Assembly: GCF_024396695.1 (NCBI RefSeq)
Contig: NZ_CP094359.1
Coordinates: 2,139,501 to 2,203,500 of the forward strand
From: Acidithiobacillus sp. YTS05
GTDB taxonomy: Bacteria > Pseudomonadota > Gammaproteobacteria > Acidithiobacillales > Acidithiobacillaceae
Direction of reading: 5' to 3'
Length of the DNA: 64,000 nt
Shown: in pieces, positions 26,579 to 35,029 of the stretch
Layout of the letters: each line of letters begins with the position of its first letter
How positions within the stretch are numbered: the first letter of the stretch is position 1
Translations under genes and position numbers: made by a program
Notes under the pieces: model-generated
Database searches by the model: none
Told to the model about the DNA's origin: nothing
Seen by the model: only the letters and a program-made list of their open reading frames with translations

Positions 26579-27116
26579 GCTGCTGGTCCTCGTTACCATA
26601 CTGGCGCTTGGTGCTCCACCCCTGGCATGTGCCGAAAGCGTAGACATTCCCTTACCAACGGCGTTGTATAGCGCTGTTCCCAACCTACACCTGCTCGGTG
26701 CAGGCCAACTCGACTGGTTTTTGTTTCACGTCTACGACGCAGCGCTGTATGTGAGCGGCAAGGACTATGAACCGGCTGCCGAGCCTTTCGCCTTGGCCAT
26801 CCGCTATGACCGAAGTTTCAGCAGCGCTCAGCTCGCCAAAACCTCCTTACGAGAAATGGATCGATTGAGCCATCCCGACCCGGCACTGCGAGAGGAATTT
26901 GCTCGGGAGCTGCGACAAGCCTTTCCCTCTGTGCACAGCGGCGATGAACTGGTCGGCCTCTGCGTTCCACAGCAGTACACCGCCTTCTATTTTGACGGAA
27001 AGCTTTACAGCAAAATCGACGATCCCAAATTCTGTCCAGCATTTTTCGGCATCTGGCTCGATCCGCGTACCAGAGTACCCGGCCTGCGCAAAAAGCTGTT
27101 GGGTCTCCATGACTGA
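26571..27116 (+). CDS. chalcone isomerase-like exported protein
   Basis: A 181-residue protein with a signal peptide (residues about 1-20, LLVLVTILALGAPPLACAE) and a chalcone-isomerase-like fold: LHLLGAGQLDWFLFHVYDAALYV, then FALAIRYDRSFSSAQLAKTSLREM and FFGIWLDPRT. Bacterial members are not flavonoid enzymes and probably bind fatty acids in the periplasm, as plant FAP proteins do. It overlaps the end of cfa by 8 bp and the following MFS gene by 8 bp. Confidence 0.8.
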   Translation: MRRLLVLVTILALGAPPLACAESVDIPLPTALYSAVPNLHLLGAGQLDWFLFHVYDAALYVSGKDYEPAAEPFALAIRYDRSFSSAQLAKTSLREMDRLSHPDPALREEFARELRQAFPSVHSGDELVGLCVPQQYTAFYFDGKLYSKIDDPKFCPAFFGIWLDPRTRVPGLRKKLLGLHD

Positions 27117-28401
27117 ACCAGAGCGTCCCAAATTTGCCATCCTCCTGCGTTATGCTCCGTTCGGCCTACCTTTGGCCTTTGGTGCTCTGCCAGTATACCT
27201 GCTCCTGCCGCACCTCTATGCTACCCGCTACGGCCTGTCGTTGGGGGGGGTGGGGCTGCTGCTCCTGCTGACGCGTCTGGGCGACGCCGTCATCGACCCG
27301 CTGATTGGACGCTGGAGCGACGCCTGGGCAGCCCGGCACGGTGCGCGGGTGGGCCTGATTGCCTGGGGTCTATTGCCGCTTGCGCTCAGCTTTTATTTTC
27401 TCTTCAACCCGCTTCGCAGTCTCCCAATCTGGTGGTCTCTGGCCCCGGCACTCATCGCCTTTTACGTCGCCTACAGCGTCAGTGGGTTGAACTACCAGGC
27501 AATGGCGGCCGAGCTCTCCACCCAATATCAGGCGCGTAGCTGGTTGACCACGGCGCGGGAAGGGGCGGCATTGATTGGCGTACTCCTGGCGGCCATCCTG
27601 CCCGAGCTTCTGCAGCGGCATCTTCCCGCTCAGGCCGCCTGGCAGGCCTTTGCCCTGGTTTTTGTCGTATTACTCTTTTTTGCGGCCATTCCGCTCTGGA
27701 ATCGGAGCCTGCGACGTCCGGTAGCGGTTACTTCGCAGAGAGCCTGGTGGCGCTTTTACGAGCCTCTGCGTCGGCCGGCAACGCGACGCCTCTTCGCCGT
27801 CTACACCCTCTCGCAGAGCGCCAACACCGTAGCTGCCACCCTCTTCTTCTTTTTTGTGGATCAGATCTTGCGAGCTCCGCATTGGGCGCCGGGATTTCTG
27901 CTGCTCTATTTCTTGTCCGGAGCTGCTGGCATGCCCTTCTGGCTCTGGTATTCCCATCGGCAGAGCAAGGCCCGCGCCTGGCGCTGGGCCATGTTGCTGG
28001 CAACCTTCGCCTTTCTCGGCGCGGTCTTGCTTGGGCCTGGTCTGCTTTGGGGCTACGCCCTGGTGTGCCTGTTCAGTGGCCTGGCCCTCGGCGCCGATCA
28101 GGCGTTGCCGCCCAGTATTCTTGCCGATCACACTGATGCCGATCCGGACGCTCGTGCAGGTTCTTATTTCGGTCTCTACAACTGGGTGGGCAAGGCCGCG
28201 ACCGCCATTGGTGCTGGGCTCATTCTGCCCCTGTTGCAATGGCTCGGGTACAGCGTCGAAGGGCAGAATCTATGGGCCCTGCTGCTGGGATATGCCCTCG
28301 TACCCGCGCTGTTCAAACTCTGGGCCATCTACCTTTTACAACCCGAGCGAGTCGACCGGGCCGCTCTTCGTTTTACCACCCTCTCAGGAGCACATCCATG
28401 A
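27109..28401 (+). CDS. MFS transporter of the sodium:melibiose-like (GPH) type
   Basis: A 430-residue inner-membrane carrier with about twelve hydrophobic segments. LLTRLGDAVIDPLIGRWSD is the early GPH loop and YFGLYNWVGKAATAIGAGL a late one. An RSP_1089-like carrier occupies the same place in the Rhodobacter singlet-oxygen cluster. The ATG at 27109 overlaps the CHI-like gene; the far longer frame starting at 26899 would lie inside it. The substrate is unknown; lipid or lysolipid movement would fit the neighbours. Confidence 0.83.
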   Translation: MTEPERPKFAILLRYAPFGLPLAFGALPVYLLLPHLYATRYGLSLGGVGLLLLLTRLGDAVIDPLIGRWSDAWAARHGARVGLIAWGLLPLALSFYFLFNPLRSLPIWWSLAPALIAFYVAYSVSGLNYQAMAAELSTQYQARSWLTTAREGAALIGVLLAAILPELLQRHLPAQAAWQAFALVFVVLLFFAAIPLWNRSLRRPVAVTSQRAWWRFYEPLRRPATRRLFAVYTLSQSANTVAATLFFFFVDQILRAPHWAPGFLLLYFLSGAAGMPFWLWYSHRQSKARAWRWAMLLATFAFLGAVLLGPGLLWGYALVCLFSGLALGADQALPPSILADHTDADPDARAGSYFGLYNWVGKAATAIGAGLILPLLQWLGYSVEGQNLWALLLGYALVPALFKLWAIYLLQPERVDRAALRFTTLSGAHP

Positions 28402-28988
28402 AGATCCCCTATATCCTAACCCCCGTGGCTATCGCCGTAGCCCTGTCGGGCTGCGCAACACTGCCGTCAGACTACGCCCACACGCAGCCGCATTTTTCGC
28501 TGCGCGAATTCTTCAACGGTCCCCTGCTAGCTACAGGCATGTTTCAGAACCGCTCCGGTAAAGTGGTGAACCGCTTCACCGTGCGCATGCTCGGCCATTG
28601 GGACGGCAACAAGGGCACTCTGGATGAATATTTCACCTATATTGCCAACGACGGCAAGATTACCCACGCCAAGCGCGTGTGGTATTTGCAGGACGATGGC
28701 GACCATCATTTCTCGGGCTATGCGGTAGGCTCGGCCGGGGACGTCAAGGCAGCGAAAGGTGACGCCTATGGCTTTGCCCTGCACTGGAGTTATAACGTCA
28801 AACAGCCAGTGGGGAAAAGCTACTATAATCTCCATGCCGATGACTGGATGTACATGATTCAGCCGGATGTTGTCATCGATCGCACCGATGTCACCTGGTA
28901 TGGACTGCATGCCGGGGACATTACTCTGGAAATGCATAAGCTCCCCGATACCGCAGCCAATCGAGCGGCTATGACATCCCCGGAGTAG
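28398..28988 (+). CDS. DUF3833 lipoprotein
   Basis: A 196-residue lipoprotein: the signal peptide ends in the lipobox LSGCAT (Cys19 lipidated), followed by a DUF3833 domain (FSLREFFNGPLLATGMFQNRSG, FTVRMLGHWDGNKGTLDEYF, QPVGKSYYNLHADDWMYMI). It shares this architecture with the protein at 40355, which lacks the lipoprotein signal, so the window holds two DUF3833 paralogues. Its gene overlaps the MFS gene (ATGA). The family may bind or carry a lipophilic product. Confidence 0.85.
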   Translation: MKIPYILTPVAIAVALSGCATLPSDYAHTQPHFSLREFFNGPLLATGMFQNRSGKVVNRFTVRMLGHWDGNKGTLDEYFTYIANDGKITHAKRVWYLQDDGDHHFSGYAVGSAGDVKAAKGDAYGFALHWSYNVKQPVGKSYYNLHADDWMYMIQPDVVIDRTDVTWYGLHAGDITLEMHKLPDTAANRAAMTSPE

Positions 28989-29065
28989 ACGTCGTACTCT
29001 ACCCGCCTGTGCGGCGCCTCGCGCGGGGAAGTGATACCGGCACCCGTCAGTTGCTGGGAGGGAAC

Positions 29066-29539
29066 GTGGTCGTACTTACCTACACCATCAGCCTGGCCTT
29101 GAGCTTTGCTACTGCCTTTACTGGGGCTCGCTACCGGCCGGGTTCGTGGTACCAGTCGCTGCGCAAGCCACCGGGATTGCCCCCGCCATGGGTTTTTCCT
29201 TTGGTCTGGACGCTGCTCTACATCCTCATGGCGCTGGCCGCGGCGATGGTCTGGCTCGCCCCCGCCGCGCCCATCCGCAGTGCGGCCCTGATTCTCTGCG
29301 CCTTGCAACTGGTCGCCAACGCCGCCTGGTCGTGGATCTTTTTTGGACGTAGGCGCATGTTGCTCGCTTGGCTGGATTTGTCTCTTCTCTTCGCCCTGGT
29401 GCTGATCGCAACCATCCTCTTTTTCCAAATCGAATCCGTTGCCGGTATGCTCATGCTCCCGTACCTGCTCTGGCTCTGCGTGGCCTTTTATTTGAACGGT
29501 ACGGTCTGGTGGCTCAACCGCGCTGTCTCTCTTCGCTGA
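29066..29539 (+). CDS. tspO: TspO/MBR tryptophan-rich sensory protein
   Basis: A five-helix membrane protein of 157 residues with the TspO hallmarks SWYQSLRKPPGLPPPWVFPLVWTLLY, AALILCALQLVANAAWSWIFFGRR and the Trp-rich C-terminus. A GTG at 29066 is chosen because GGGAGG lies just upstream; the earlier in-frame ATG at 29009 would add a poorly conserved, charged stretch. TspO binds porphyrins and modulates light and oxygen responses in Rhodobacter, which fits its place in a photo-oxidative gene block. Confidence 0.9.
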   Translation: MVVLTYTISLALSFATAFTGARYRPGSWYQSLRKPPGLPPPWVFPLVWTLLYILMALAAAMVWLAPAAPIRSAALILCALQLVANAAWSWIFFGRRRMLLAWLDLSLLFALVLIATILFFQIESVAGMLMLPYLLWLCVAFYLNGTVWWLNRAVSLR

Positions 29540-29554
29540 CTTCCGAGGTATAGC

Positions 29555-30292
29555 ATGAATGATGTTTTTTCCCTTCTGCAGACGCATCGCTCCATCCGTC
29601 AGTTTCGTCCCGAGCCGGTCGCGGACGCCGTGGTAGAGGAGATTGTACGCTGTGGCCAGGCGGCAGCGAGCTCCAGCAACATCCAGGCGTACTCCGTGAT
29701 CCAGGTCGATGATCGTGATCTCCGGGCGCAGGTTGCCCAGCTCGCGGGAGACCAGGACCAGATCCGTACTGCCGCGGTCTTTTTGCTCTTCTGCGCCGAC
29801 CTGCACCGGGCGGAACACATTTGTGAACGCCAAGGCACAGCCTTTGTCGATGGAATGACGGAGCATTTTCTGATTGCCACCATCGATGCCGCGCTCTCCG
29901 CACAAAATTGCGTGATTGCTGCGGAGTCCCTGGGATTGGGCACCTGCTATATCGGCGCCGTGCGCAATCATCCACAGGAGATCAGTGACCTTCTGCATAT
30001 TCCGGCGCAGGCCTACCCGGTCTTCGGACTCTGCCTGGGCTATCCCGCGCAGGACCCTGAGGTTAAGCCGCGTCTGCCGCTGTCCGTCGTGCGCAAGAAA
30101 GACCACTACGACGCCAACAGCGAGCAGGATGGGATTGCGGCCTACGATGAAGAGATGCGTGCGTACTACGGGCAACGTAGCAGCAACAGCAAGGATAGCT
30201 CCTGGTCGCAACAGGTAGCGGGCCTGGTGGGTCGTGAAGCGCGCCCACACATGCGGGAATTTTTGCAAAAGCGCGGCCTGAACCGACGCTGA
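29555..30292 (+). CDS. nfsA: NfsA-type FMN nitroreductase
   Basis: A 245-residue FMN-dependent oxidoreductase. HRSIRQFRPEPV and AAASSSNIQAYSVI are the FMN-phosphate blocks, ESLGLGTCYIGAVRNHP and FGLCLGYPAQDPEVKPRLPL the NfsA-specific C-terminal half. NfsA enzymes reduce nitroarenes and quinones with NADPH. It starts 15 bp after tspO and ends the light-response run; no gene follows for 114 bp. Confidence 0.87.
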   Translation: MNDVFSLLQTHRSIRQFRPEPVADAVVEEIVRCGQAAASSSNIQAYSVIQVDDRDLRAQVAQLAGDQDQIRTAAVFLLFCADLHRAEHICERQGTAFVDGMTEHFLIATIDAALSAQNCVIAAESLGLGTCYIGAVRNHPQEISDLLHIPAQAYPVFGLCLGYPAQDPEVKPRLPLSVVRKKDHYDANSEQDGIAAYDEEMRAYYGQRSSNSKDSSWSQQVAGLVGREARPHMREFLQKRGLNRR

Positions 30293-30406
30293 GCAAGAGA
30301 TTATCTGCCAAAGACGTTCTTTCAAGTTGCTAGGGGTCTGAGCTGTGCGAATTCATCTGCCGTTGGCGTCTAAAGGCGGTGATCACCCCTTGAGGTAGTG
30401 CAATAG

Positions 30407-30661
30407 ATGCCCTATCCTCAACTTATGATGACGTATCCTCCTGTGGATGATTGGCGTGTACGCATCAACGGTCGAGAGCCTCATCTGTTGCCTCACGTCC
30501 ACGTTCAATTCCGGGATGGATCACGGGTGTCTTTGGCCATCGAAATCGGGGAATTACTCTCAGGCTTTGTGACACCGAGGAAGCGGTTGTTTCCCGTGCG
30601 CGCTTGGATAGCGGCGCGTCGAGAAATGTTGCTAGCGGAATATCGGAGGCTGAATCCATGA
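30407..30661 (+). CDS. DUF4160-like small protein
   Basis: An 84-residue protein with EPHLLPHVHVQFRDGSRVSLAIE, which resembles the PPHVHV core of DUF4160, and a basic C-terminus. It overlaps the following DUF2442-HTH gene as ATGA. DUF4160-DUF2442 pairs are common, mobile and often listed as toxin-antitoxin-like modules, but activity is not proven for most. It stands at the edge of the accessory island. Confidence 0.6.
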   Translation: MPYPQLMMTYPPVDDWRVRINGREPHLLPHVHVQFRDGSRVSLAIEIGELLSGFVTPRKRLFPVRAWIAARREMLLAEYRRLNP

Positions 30662-31107
30662 ACCATGCACCACAAATTCGTAAAATCGAGATCACCGGGC
30701 CATTCCAGGCCACCATTGAGTGGTCGACTAGAGAAACTTTTGTGACAGATCTGGTCAGCACTATCGGTGCCAAACGGGAAGGAGACCCCTTTGCCGCTCT
30801 CCGCGATCCGGCGATTTTTGCGCAAGTCCAGAGCGATGACTGGGGAGATGGCCTGAGTTGGCCGGGCGGGCTGGATTTGGGGGCAGACCAATTGTATAGC
30901 CTGGGTCGCCAGCAGGCAGGCCTGCCGACCCGCGAGGACTTCGCTGGCTGGATGGAGCGGAACCGACTCAGCCTGAATCAGGCTGCCCAGGCTATTGGTA
31001 TGACCCGCCGGATGATTGCCTACTATAAAAGTGGGGCCAGACCCATACCAAAGACGGTTTGGCTGGCCTGCATCGGCTACGAATCCCTGCAACACGAGGC
31101 TGCATGA
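30658..31107 (+). CDS. DUF2442 protein with C-terminal helix-turn-helix
   Basis: A 149-residue protein: the N-terminal part (about 1-60) resembles DUF2442 (KIEITGPFQATIEWSTRETFVTDL), and the C-terminal part is an XRE-like helix-turn-helix (FAGWMERNRLSLNQAAQAIGMTRRMIAYYKSGARPIPKTVWLAC). This is the usual antitoxin-like partner of DUF4160 and may autoregulate the pair. Start and stop overlap with the upstream gene. Confidence 0.65.
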   Translation: MNHAPQIRKIEITGPFQATIEWSTRETFVTDLVSTIGAKREGDPFAALRDPAIFAQVQSDDWGDGLSWPGGLDLGADQLYSLGRQQAGLPTREDFAGWMERNRLSLNQAAQAIGMTRRMIAYYKSGARPIPKTVWLACIGYESLQHEAA

Positions 31108-31337
31108 TCCAATGCGGAATAGACGATTATGCAGCGGAAGCTATCATTCAAAGATGGGTCTGTATGTTTGACAGTCGTGTTTTCTAGGCGAAAAGCGGAT
31201 AGGATAACTAACAGATTTCTTCGCCGAAAAGTTTCCAGATACCCAACGTTCAGAAGACGTATCTTTTGGGAAAATGGGTGTCTCCCGGATTTCATTGTTG
31301 GTTTTTCAGCAGCATCTTAGGATATTGGAAGAATTCA

Positions 31338-31714
31338 ATGGCTACCATTCTGGAGTATTTTGATACTGACTGGACACTAGTACTGGCAATGCATCTTCCG
31401 TGAACTCTTGCCACCAGAGACGGTGTCGTGCTTGCAAACTTAATTGCCAAGATTGCTTATGATTTCGAAGCAAACTCAAAGTATTGGTATTTCTATTTAC
31501 CAGGAAATAATGGGTTGTCTCAGTGCTTAGAGCACACTCTTACACTCATCGGAACCGGAACATTGATGTCTCAGATCCAGGGGAGACACTATCCATGTGG
31601 AAACGGGACACTCTGAATACTCTGAGCGACAATCGAGCGCGACTCTTCAGCTCACGAGAAGAGCTCAATTCTATCTCCATTTTGATCTCACAATGGCGCA
31701 AAGAGCATCACTAG
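31338..31714 (+). pseudogene. decayed gene upstream of the TIR remnant
   Basis: From the ATG at 31338 the frame reads MATILEYFDTDWTLVLAMHLP and meets TGA. It then stays open as DGVVLANLIAKIAYDFEANSKYWYFYLPGN through about 31560. The continuation lies in another frame (DVSDPGETLSMWKRD, then RLFSSREELNSISILISQWRK) and ends at 31714. One stop and one frameshift are therefore enough to explain a former protein of about 125 residues. Family not recognised. It ends 10 bp before the TIR reading frame, implying a former two-gene operon. Confidence 0.55.
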
Positions 31715-31724
31715 TTGATAAATT

Positions 31725-32237
31725 TTGAATGCGAGATTATTTCTGTATATCTGTGATCGAGAGCATGCCCGAAGTCGCCCCGCGAGCGAGAAACCGCTCG
31801 CCTTTATTTCACACGACTCCCGTGGCAAGGATTCTTTTGTTCGAGAGCTCGCACATAAGCTTGCAAAAAATTTCTGCACAGTGTGGTACGATGAGTTCTC
31901 ATTGAAGGTAGATGATAGCCTTTGATCAAGCATAGAGCGTGGACTTCGTGAAACTAACAAATGCATTGTTATTTTGTCACATAATTTTCTATCAAATGAT
32001 GGCTGAGGACACGCGGAGTTCGACTCAATTCTTGCTCGGAAGATATTCGGAAATAAGACCGTGATACTGCCCGTTTGGCTAAACGTTGATGCCAGAGAAG
32101 CGCACAATTATAGCCACATTTATCTGATAAATTTGGAATATCCGCCGCATTTGGCATACATGACTTGGCCGGCTGATTTCCCAATGCTGTTAAAAGTTCG
32201 GCTTAATGAGCCAAAGGCACAAATGACATTCGGTTAA
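31725..32237 (+). pseudogene. TIR-domain protein remnant with two in-frame stops
   Basis: One frame from 31725 to 32237 reads as a TIR domain: PLAFISHDSRGKDSFVRELA, TVWYDEFSLKVDDSL, stop, SSIERGLRETNKCIVILSHN, FLSNDG, stop, GHAEFDSILARKIF, VILPVWLNVDAREAHNYS, and a terminal TAA. Both internal stops are TGA. The second stands where TIR proteins have the Trp of the WxxxE block containing the catalytic Glu, one base from TGG. TIR proteins of this kind serve in defence as NAD-consuming or signalling modules. This copy is dead. Confidence 0.75.
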
Positions 32238-32443
32238 AAAATCTTAACCCTATATGTGATGACTTTCATTGAGGAAAAGTGTATGCTGCCGACCATCAGG
32301 GCCAACGACGGTGGATGGCGGCTATTTGGATAAATAACCGAGGCATTCAACAGGATTACTTTCAGAATATTTTCATCTGATTGGACAAACGTCTACAGTT
32401 TTTTAACGAACAGCGTGCAGAAGCTAGTCGTTATATGAATTCA

Positions 32444-33106
32444 TTACTTGAATTCTCCAAATTCTTTGTTTTTTCGGCATTTATACCAGAGTATAGTAGA
32501 ATTTGTAAACCGATTGAAAGAAAAAATGTAGACAACAAAAAAAACGAACATAAAAAATATATCAGAATAAAATTCTATTGTATATTTAAAATTTAGATCA
32601 ATTCGAGTTGCGACTTTCGATTTAGACATAATAAACCCAGCAAGAAAAGATCCTAAAAATAAAAATACAAAAACAAATATAGTAATTATCCCAGATTCCA
32701 CTGCAGATCTCTTGGAGTTTTCTCTTATTGTTTCCCCCGGTCTTTTTGACTTAGCGCAAAATACTGCCAGAAATTGATTTCCAGTGGTTGCCATTACAAA
32801 ATTGTATACTGATAGTTGATCAAGCCTGATCCTGTAACCGGTCCAGATATTGATCAGAGATTCTGTTACTATCTGATCACAAAGGGCTTTTTGTTCATCG
32901 CTAAGGTTTACATTGCTGCTACCGACGAGCTTCTCAATAATATTTAAATTTGTATCCGATTTAGATATTTTTATTCTATATATTTTTCCTGAAGATAGAA
33001 GATTAATTACATTAAAGATAACAATAAATACGGCAACTAAAACCAAATCTAGAAATGAAGTAAATGAATTAATGTTTTTTAGAAAGTCTAAAAATAACGC
33101 ACCCAT
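32444..33106 (-). CDS. hypothetical membrane protein in AT-rich island
   Basis: A 220-residue protein not assigned to a family. It has three hydrophobic segments: about residues 17-36 (LDLVLVAVFIVIFNVINLL), 141-160 (IITIFVFVFLFLGSFLAGFI) and 183-200 (IFFMFVFFVVYIFSF). A hydrophilic central region carries the SDEQKALCDQIVTESLINIW and RPGETIRENSKRSA stretches. Base composition and Lys/Asn/Ile-rich usage are far more AT-rich than the neighbours, indicating recent transfer. It sits opposite and downstream of the TIR remnant; relation to it is unclear. Confidence 0.55.
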   Translation of the reverse strand: MGALFLDFLKNINSFTSFLDLVLVAVFIVIFNVINLLSSGKIYRIKISKSDTNLNIIEKLVGSSNVNLSDEQKALCDQIVTESLINIWTGYRIRLDQLSVYNFVMATTGNQFLAVFCAKSKRPGETIRENSKRSAVESGIITIFVFVFLFLGSFLAGFIMSKSKVATRIDLNFKYTIEFYSDIFFMFVFFVVYIFSFNRFTNSTILWYKCRKNKEFGEFK

Positions 33107-33355
33107 GAAATAATTCCTTTAAAAATTTCTTGACGCATTGATTGCCGAGAAAGTTTTTCACTTACCCGATTTTGAATATCTGGAATTTATCGAGTTAACC
33201 TAAATTACTGCATCTTAACTCCGTTTGTCAATATCAAGCTCGCAGTTAAAATTGGCACTCTGACCTGCAGGCTGCTTCGGAGCACCACCAATCATTCTCG
33301 TCGAAGAGTAATCCAACCCAGCATCCGCCTCCAGTCTCAAGCACCCCTTGCAGAG

Positions 33356-33769
33356 TTACACTCCGCCATGCGCCTCCCAGAACTCTGCTGGGGTGACAAC
33401 AGAGTAACGATCGGCTAACGCCAGAAGATCTTTGACCCCAGTAATGAGATAGTTTACACCCGACGACTTTAATGCGGTCAGCGGAGTATGCAGCACCGGT
33501 CGACCCTTGTCGTAGCGCAAGTGCGGATCGAGCCCAGGTAGGGGGTGATCAGTTCTGCTTGGATAGGCATAATATCGACCAGATCGCTCATCTCGGTCGC
33601 AATCAACCCATGGCGGTGCGCCAGTCGAGGCAGTACCCGCCGAAGGTCTTCGAGGATATAGTCTGACAACAGCACCTCTGACAGAAGCATGTCGCCACGC
33701 AGCCAGAATCTTGCCCGACACACTGGCGGGCTAGGCAATGCCAGAAAGCAGCATGTTGGTGTCCAACAT
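33356..33769 (-). pseudogene. PIN-domain toxin remnant
   Basis: The minus strand opens MLDTNMLLSGIA, the PIN first-Asp motif, then hits TAG. Typical PIN-toxin pieces follow in different frames: KILAAWRH, then LSDYILEDLRRVLPRLAHRHGL, then LTALKSSGVNYLITGVKDLLALADRYSVVTPAEFW ending at 33356. The stop plus at least two frame changes make it non-functional. No antitoxin gene is visible beside it. Confidence 0.7.
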
Positions 33770-33905
33770 CGCCCGCAATGCCGCCAGGTGTGATTAGCGG
33801 TTCTCATAGGAGACGCAGTCAACTGTCCTCCTTGAAGGCATCGATTGTGAGAAAGTCATATCTGTGACATGGTGTTTTCAGTCCAACCTTCCTGAGATCC
33901 GTCAC

Positions 33906-34349
33906 ATGCATATTTGGGTGGATGCCGACGCTTGTCCCAACGTCATTAAAGAAATCCTGTATCGCGCCAGCGAGCGCTTGAAGCTACCCTTGACCCTGGT
34001 AGCCAATCAGCCTCTGCGCGTACCTCGCTCTGCCTTTATCCGTACTCTGGTCGTGCCAAGGGGCTTTGATGTGGCCGATGAGGAAATTGTCCGGCAAATC
34101 GCGGCAGGCGATCTGGTAATCACTGGCGACATTCCGCTAGCCGCCGCCGTGCTGGAGAAAAGTGGCTATGCTCTGAGCCCGCGTGGGGAGCGATATTCCC
34201 CCGAAACCATCCGCGAGCGCTTGCGGATCCGTGACATGATGGAGCAACTGCGCGACTCTGGAGTGCACACAGGGGGCCCCACTGCACTCAGCCACGCCGA
34301 TCGGCAGGCATTTGCAAATGCACTAGATCAGCTACTACCCCGCGCTTGA
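33906..34349 (+). CDS. YaiI/YqxD family protein (DUF188)
   Basis: A 147-residue cytoplasmic protein of the UPF0178/DUF188 family: [18 protein letters not shown] at the start, [14 protein letters not shown] and [22 protein letters not shown] blocks, and [19 protein letters not shown] at the end. The fold is PIN-like, with conserved Asp residues (DADACP, TGDIPLA), so a nuclease function is possible but unproven. The ATG at 33906 matches the conserved N-terminus. Confidence 0.88.
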   Translation: MHIWVDADACPNVIKEILYRASERLKLPLTLVANQPLRVPRSAFIRTLVVPRGFDVADEEIVRQIAAGDLVITGDIPLAAAVLEKSGYALSPRGERYSPETIRERLRIRDMMEQLRDSGVHTGGPTALSHADRQAFANALDQLLPRA

Positions 34350-34395
34350 TTCTTTGGTGGCACTGATCCACCCAGCTTGCCGGAACTCTTTTTAC

Positions 34396-34424
34396 TTGAT
34401 TACATACCGTTCGGTTGGTATGTT
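34396..34424 (+). promoter_or_regulatory. promoter with embedded inverted-repeat operator
   Basis: TTGATT (34396-34401) and TATGTT (34419-34424) are spaced 17 bp. The spacer and -10 contain a perfect inverted repeat, ACATACC-N8-GGTATGT (34402-34423). Such a site would let a TetR/AcrR-type repressor exclude RNA polymerase. The next gene starts at 34455. Confidence 0.65.
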
Positions 34425-34454
34425 GTCTTCTCCAATCTAACGGAGGATCATCTC

Positions 34455-34991
34455 ATGGCAACACTTCATCTTACCGATCCCAAAGACGCACAGGGCGAGT
34501 TGGCGGAGCTCTATGCGGCCATCACCCAATCCTTCGGAGGCGTGCCTGAGGGGCTGCAGCTCTTCGGTGTCAGCCCCAAACTCTTGCAGATTCAGATGCA
34601 GACCCTTGGCTATTTCGGCCAGCACCCGCGGCTTTCCGCCAATTTTCTGGCGATGCTGCGCTACATCCTGTCAGAGGACGGAAATTGCCAATTCTGTATT
34701 GGCTTCAATAAATCGCTTCTGTTGAATGCGGGACTTTCAGCGGAAGCTATCGCCAAGGCCCGCGAGCATCCGTTGGAAGGACCTCTGGAGAAGCGGGAGA
34801 ATCACTTGTTGGACTATGTGCTTCGTGCGGTGCGTAACCCGCATAGCGTGAAGAACGAAGAAATTGCTGCACTGCGCGCGCTGGACTGGAGCGATCAGGA
34901 CATCTTCGACGCCGTCGCGCACGGGGCGCAACACACCGCCATCGACATCATCTTCGAGACCTTCCGCGTCGCGCCCATGCCCGCTGCGTAA
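34455..34991 (+). CDS. AhpD-like carboxymuconolactone decarboxylase family protein
   Basis: A 178-residue all-helical protein of the AhpD/CMD superfamily. The redox CxxC is in DGNCQFCIGFNKSLL, preceded by SANFLAMLRYILSE and followed by AVAHGAQHTAIDIIF. AhpD-like proteins reduce peroxiredoxins or act as thiol peroxidases. A CGGAGG site lies 8 nt before the ATG. The dedicated operator upstream suggests induction by an oxidant or small ligand. Confidence 0.8.
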   Translation: MATLHLTDPKDAQGELAELYAAITQSFGGVPEGLQLFGVSPKLLQIQMQTLGYFGQHPRLSANFLAMLRYILSEDGNCQFCIGFNKSLLLNAGLSAEAIAKAREHPLEGPLEKRENHLLDYVLRAVRNPHSVKNEEIAALRALDWSDQDIFDAVAHGAQHTAIDIIFETFRVAPMPAA

Positions 34992-35029
34992 TCAGCCTGC
35001 CCCGGACCCGCACTGCGGGCCCTGGGCTG

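Noticed and set aside
28859..30325. 488-codon open frame on the minus strand opposite tspO and the nitroreductase
   Set aside because: It is the antisense of two clearly conserved genes, has low-complexity Arg/Gln/Gly composition and no family motif.
31725..32237. UGA recoding (selenocysteine or suppression) of the TIR gene
   Set aside because: No SECIS-like hairpin was seen, the stops fall at Arg/Trp-type positions, and the gene upstream is also broken, so decay is simpler.
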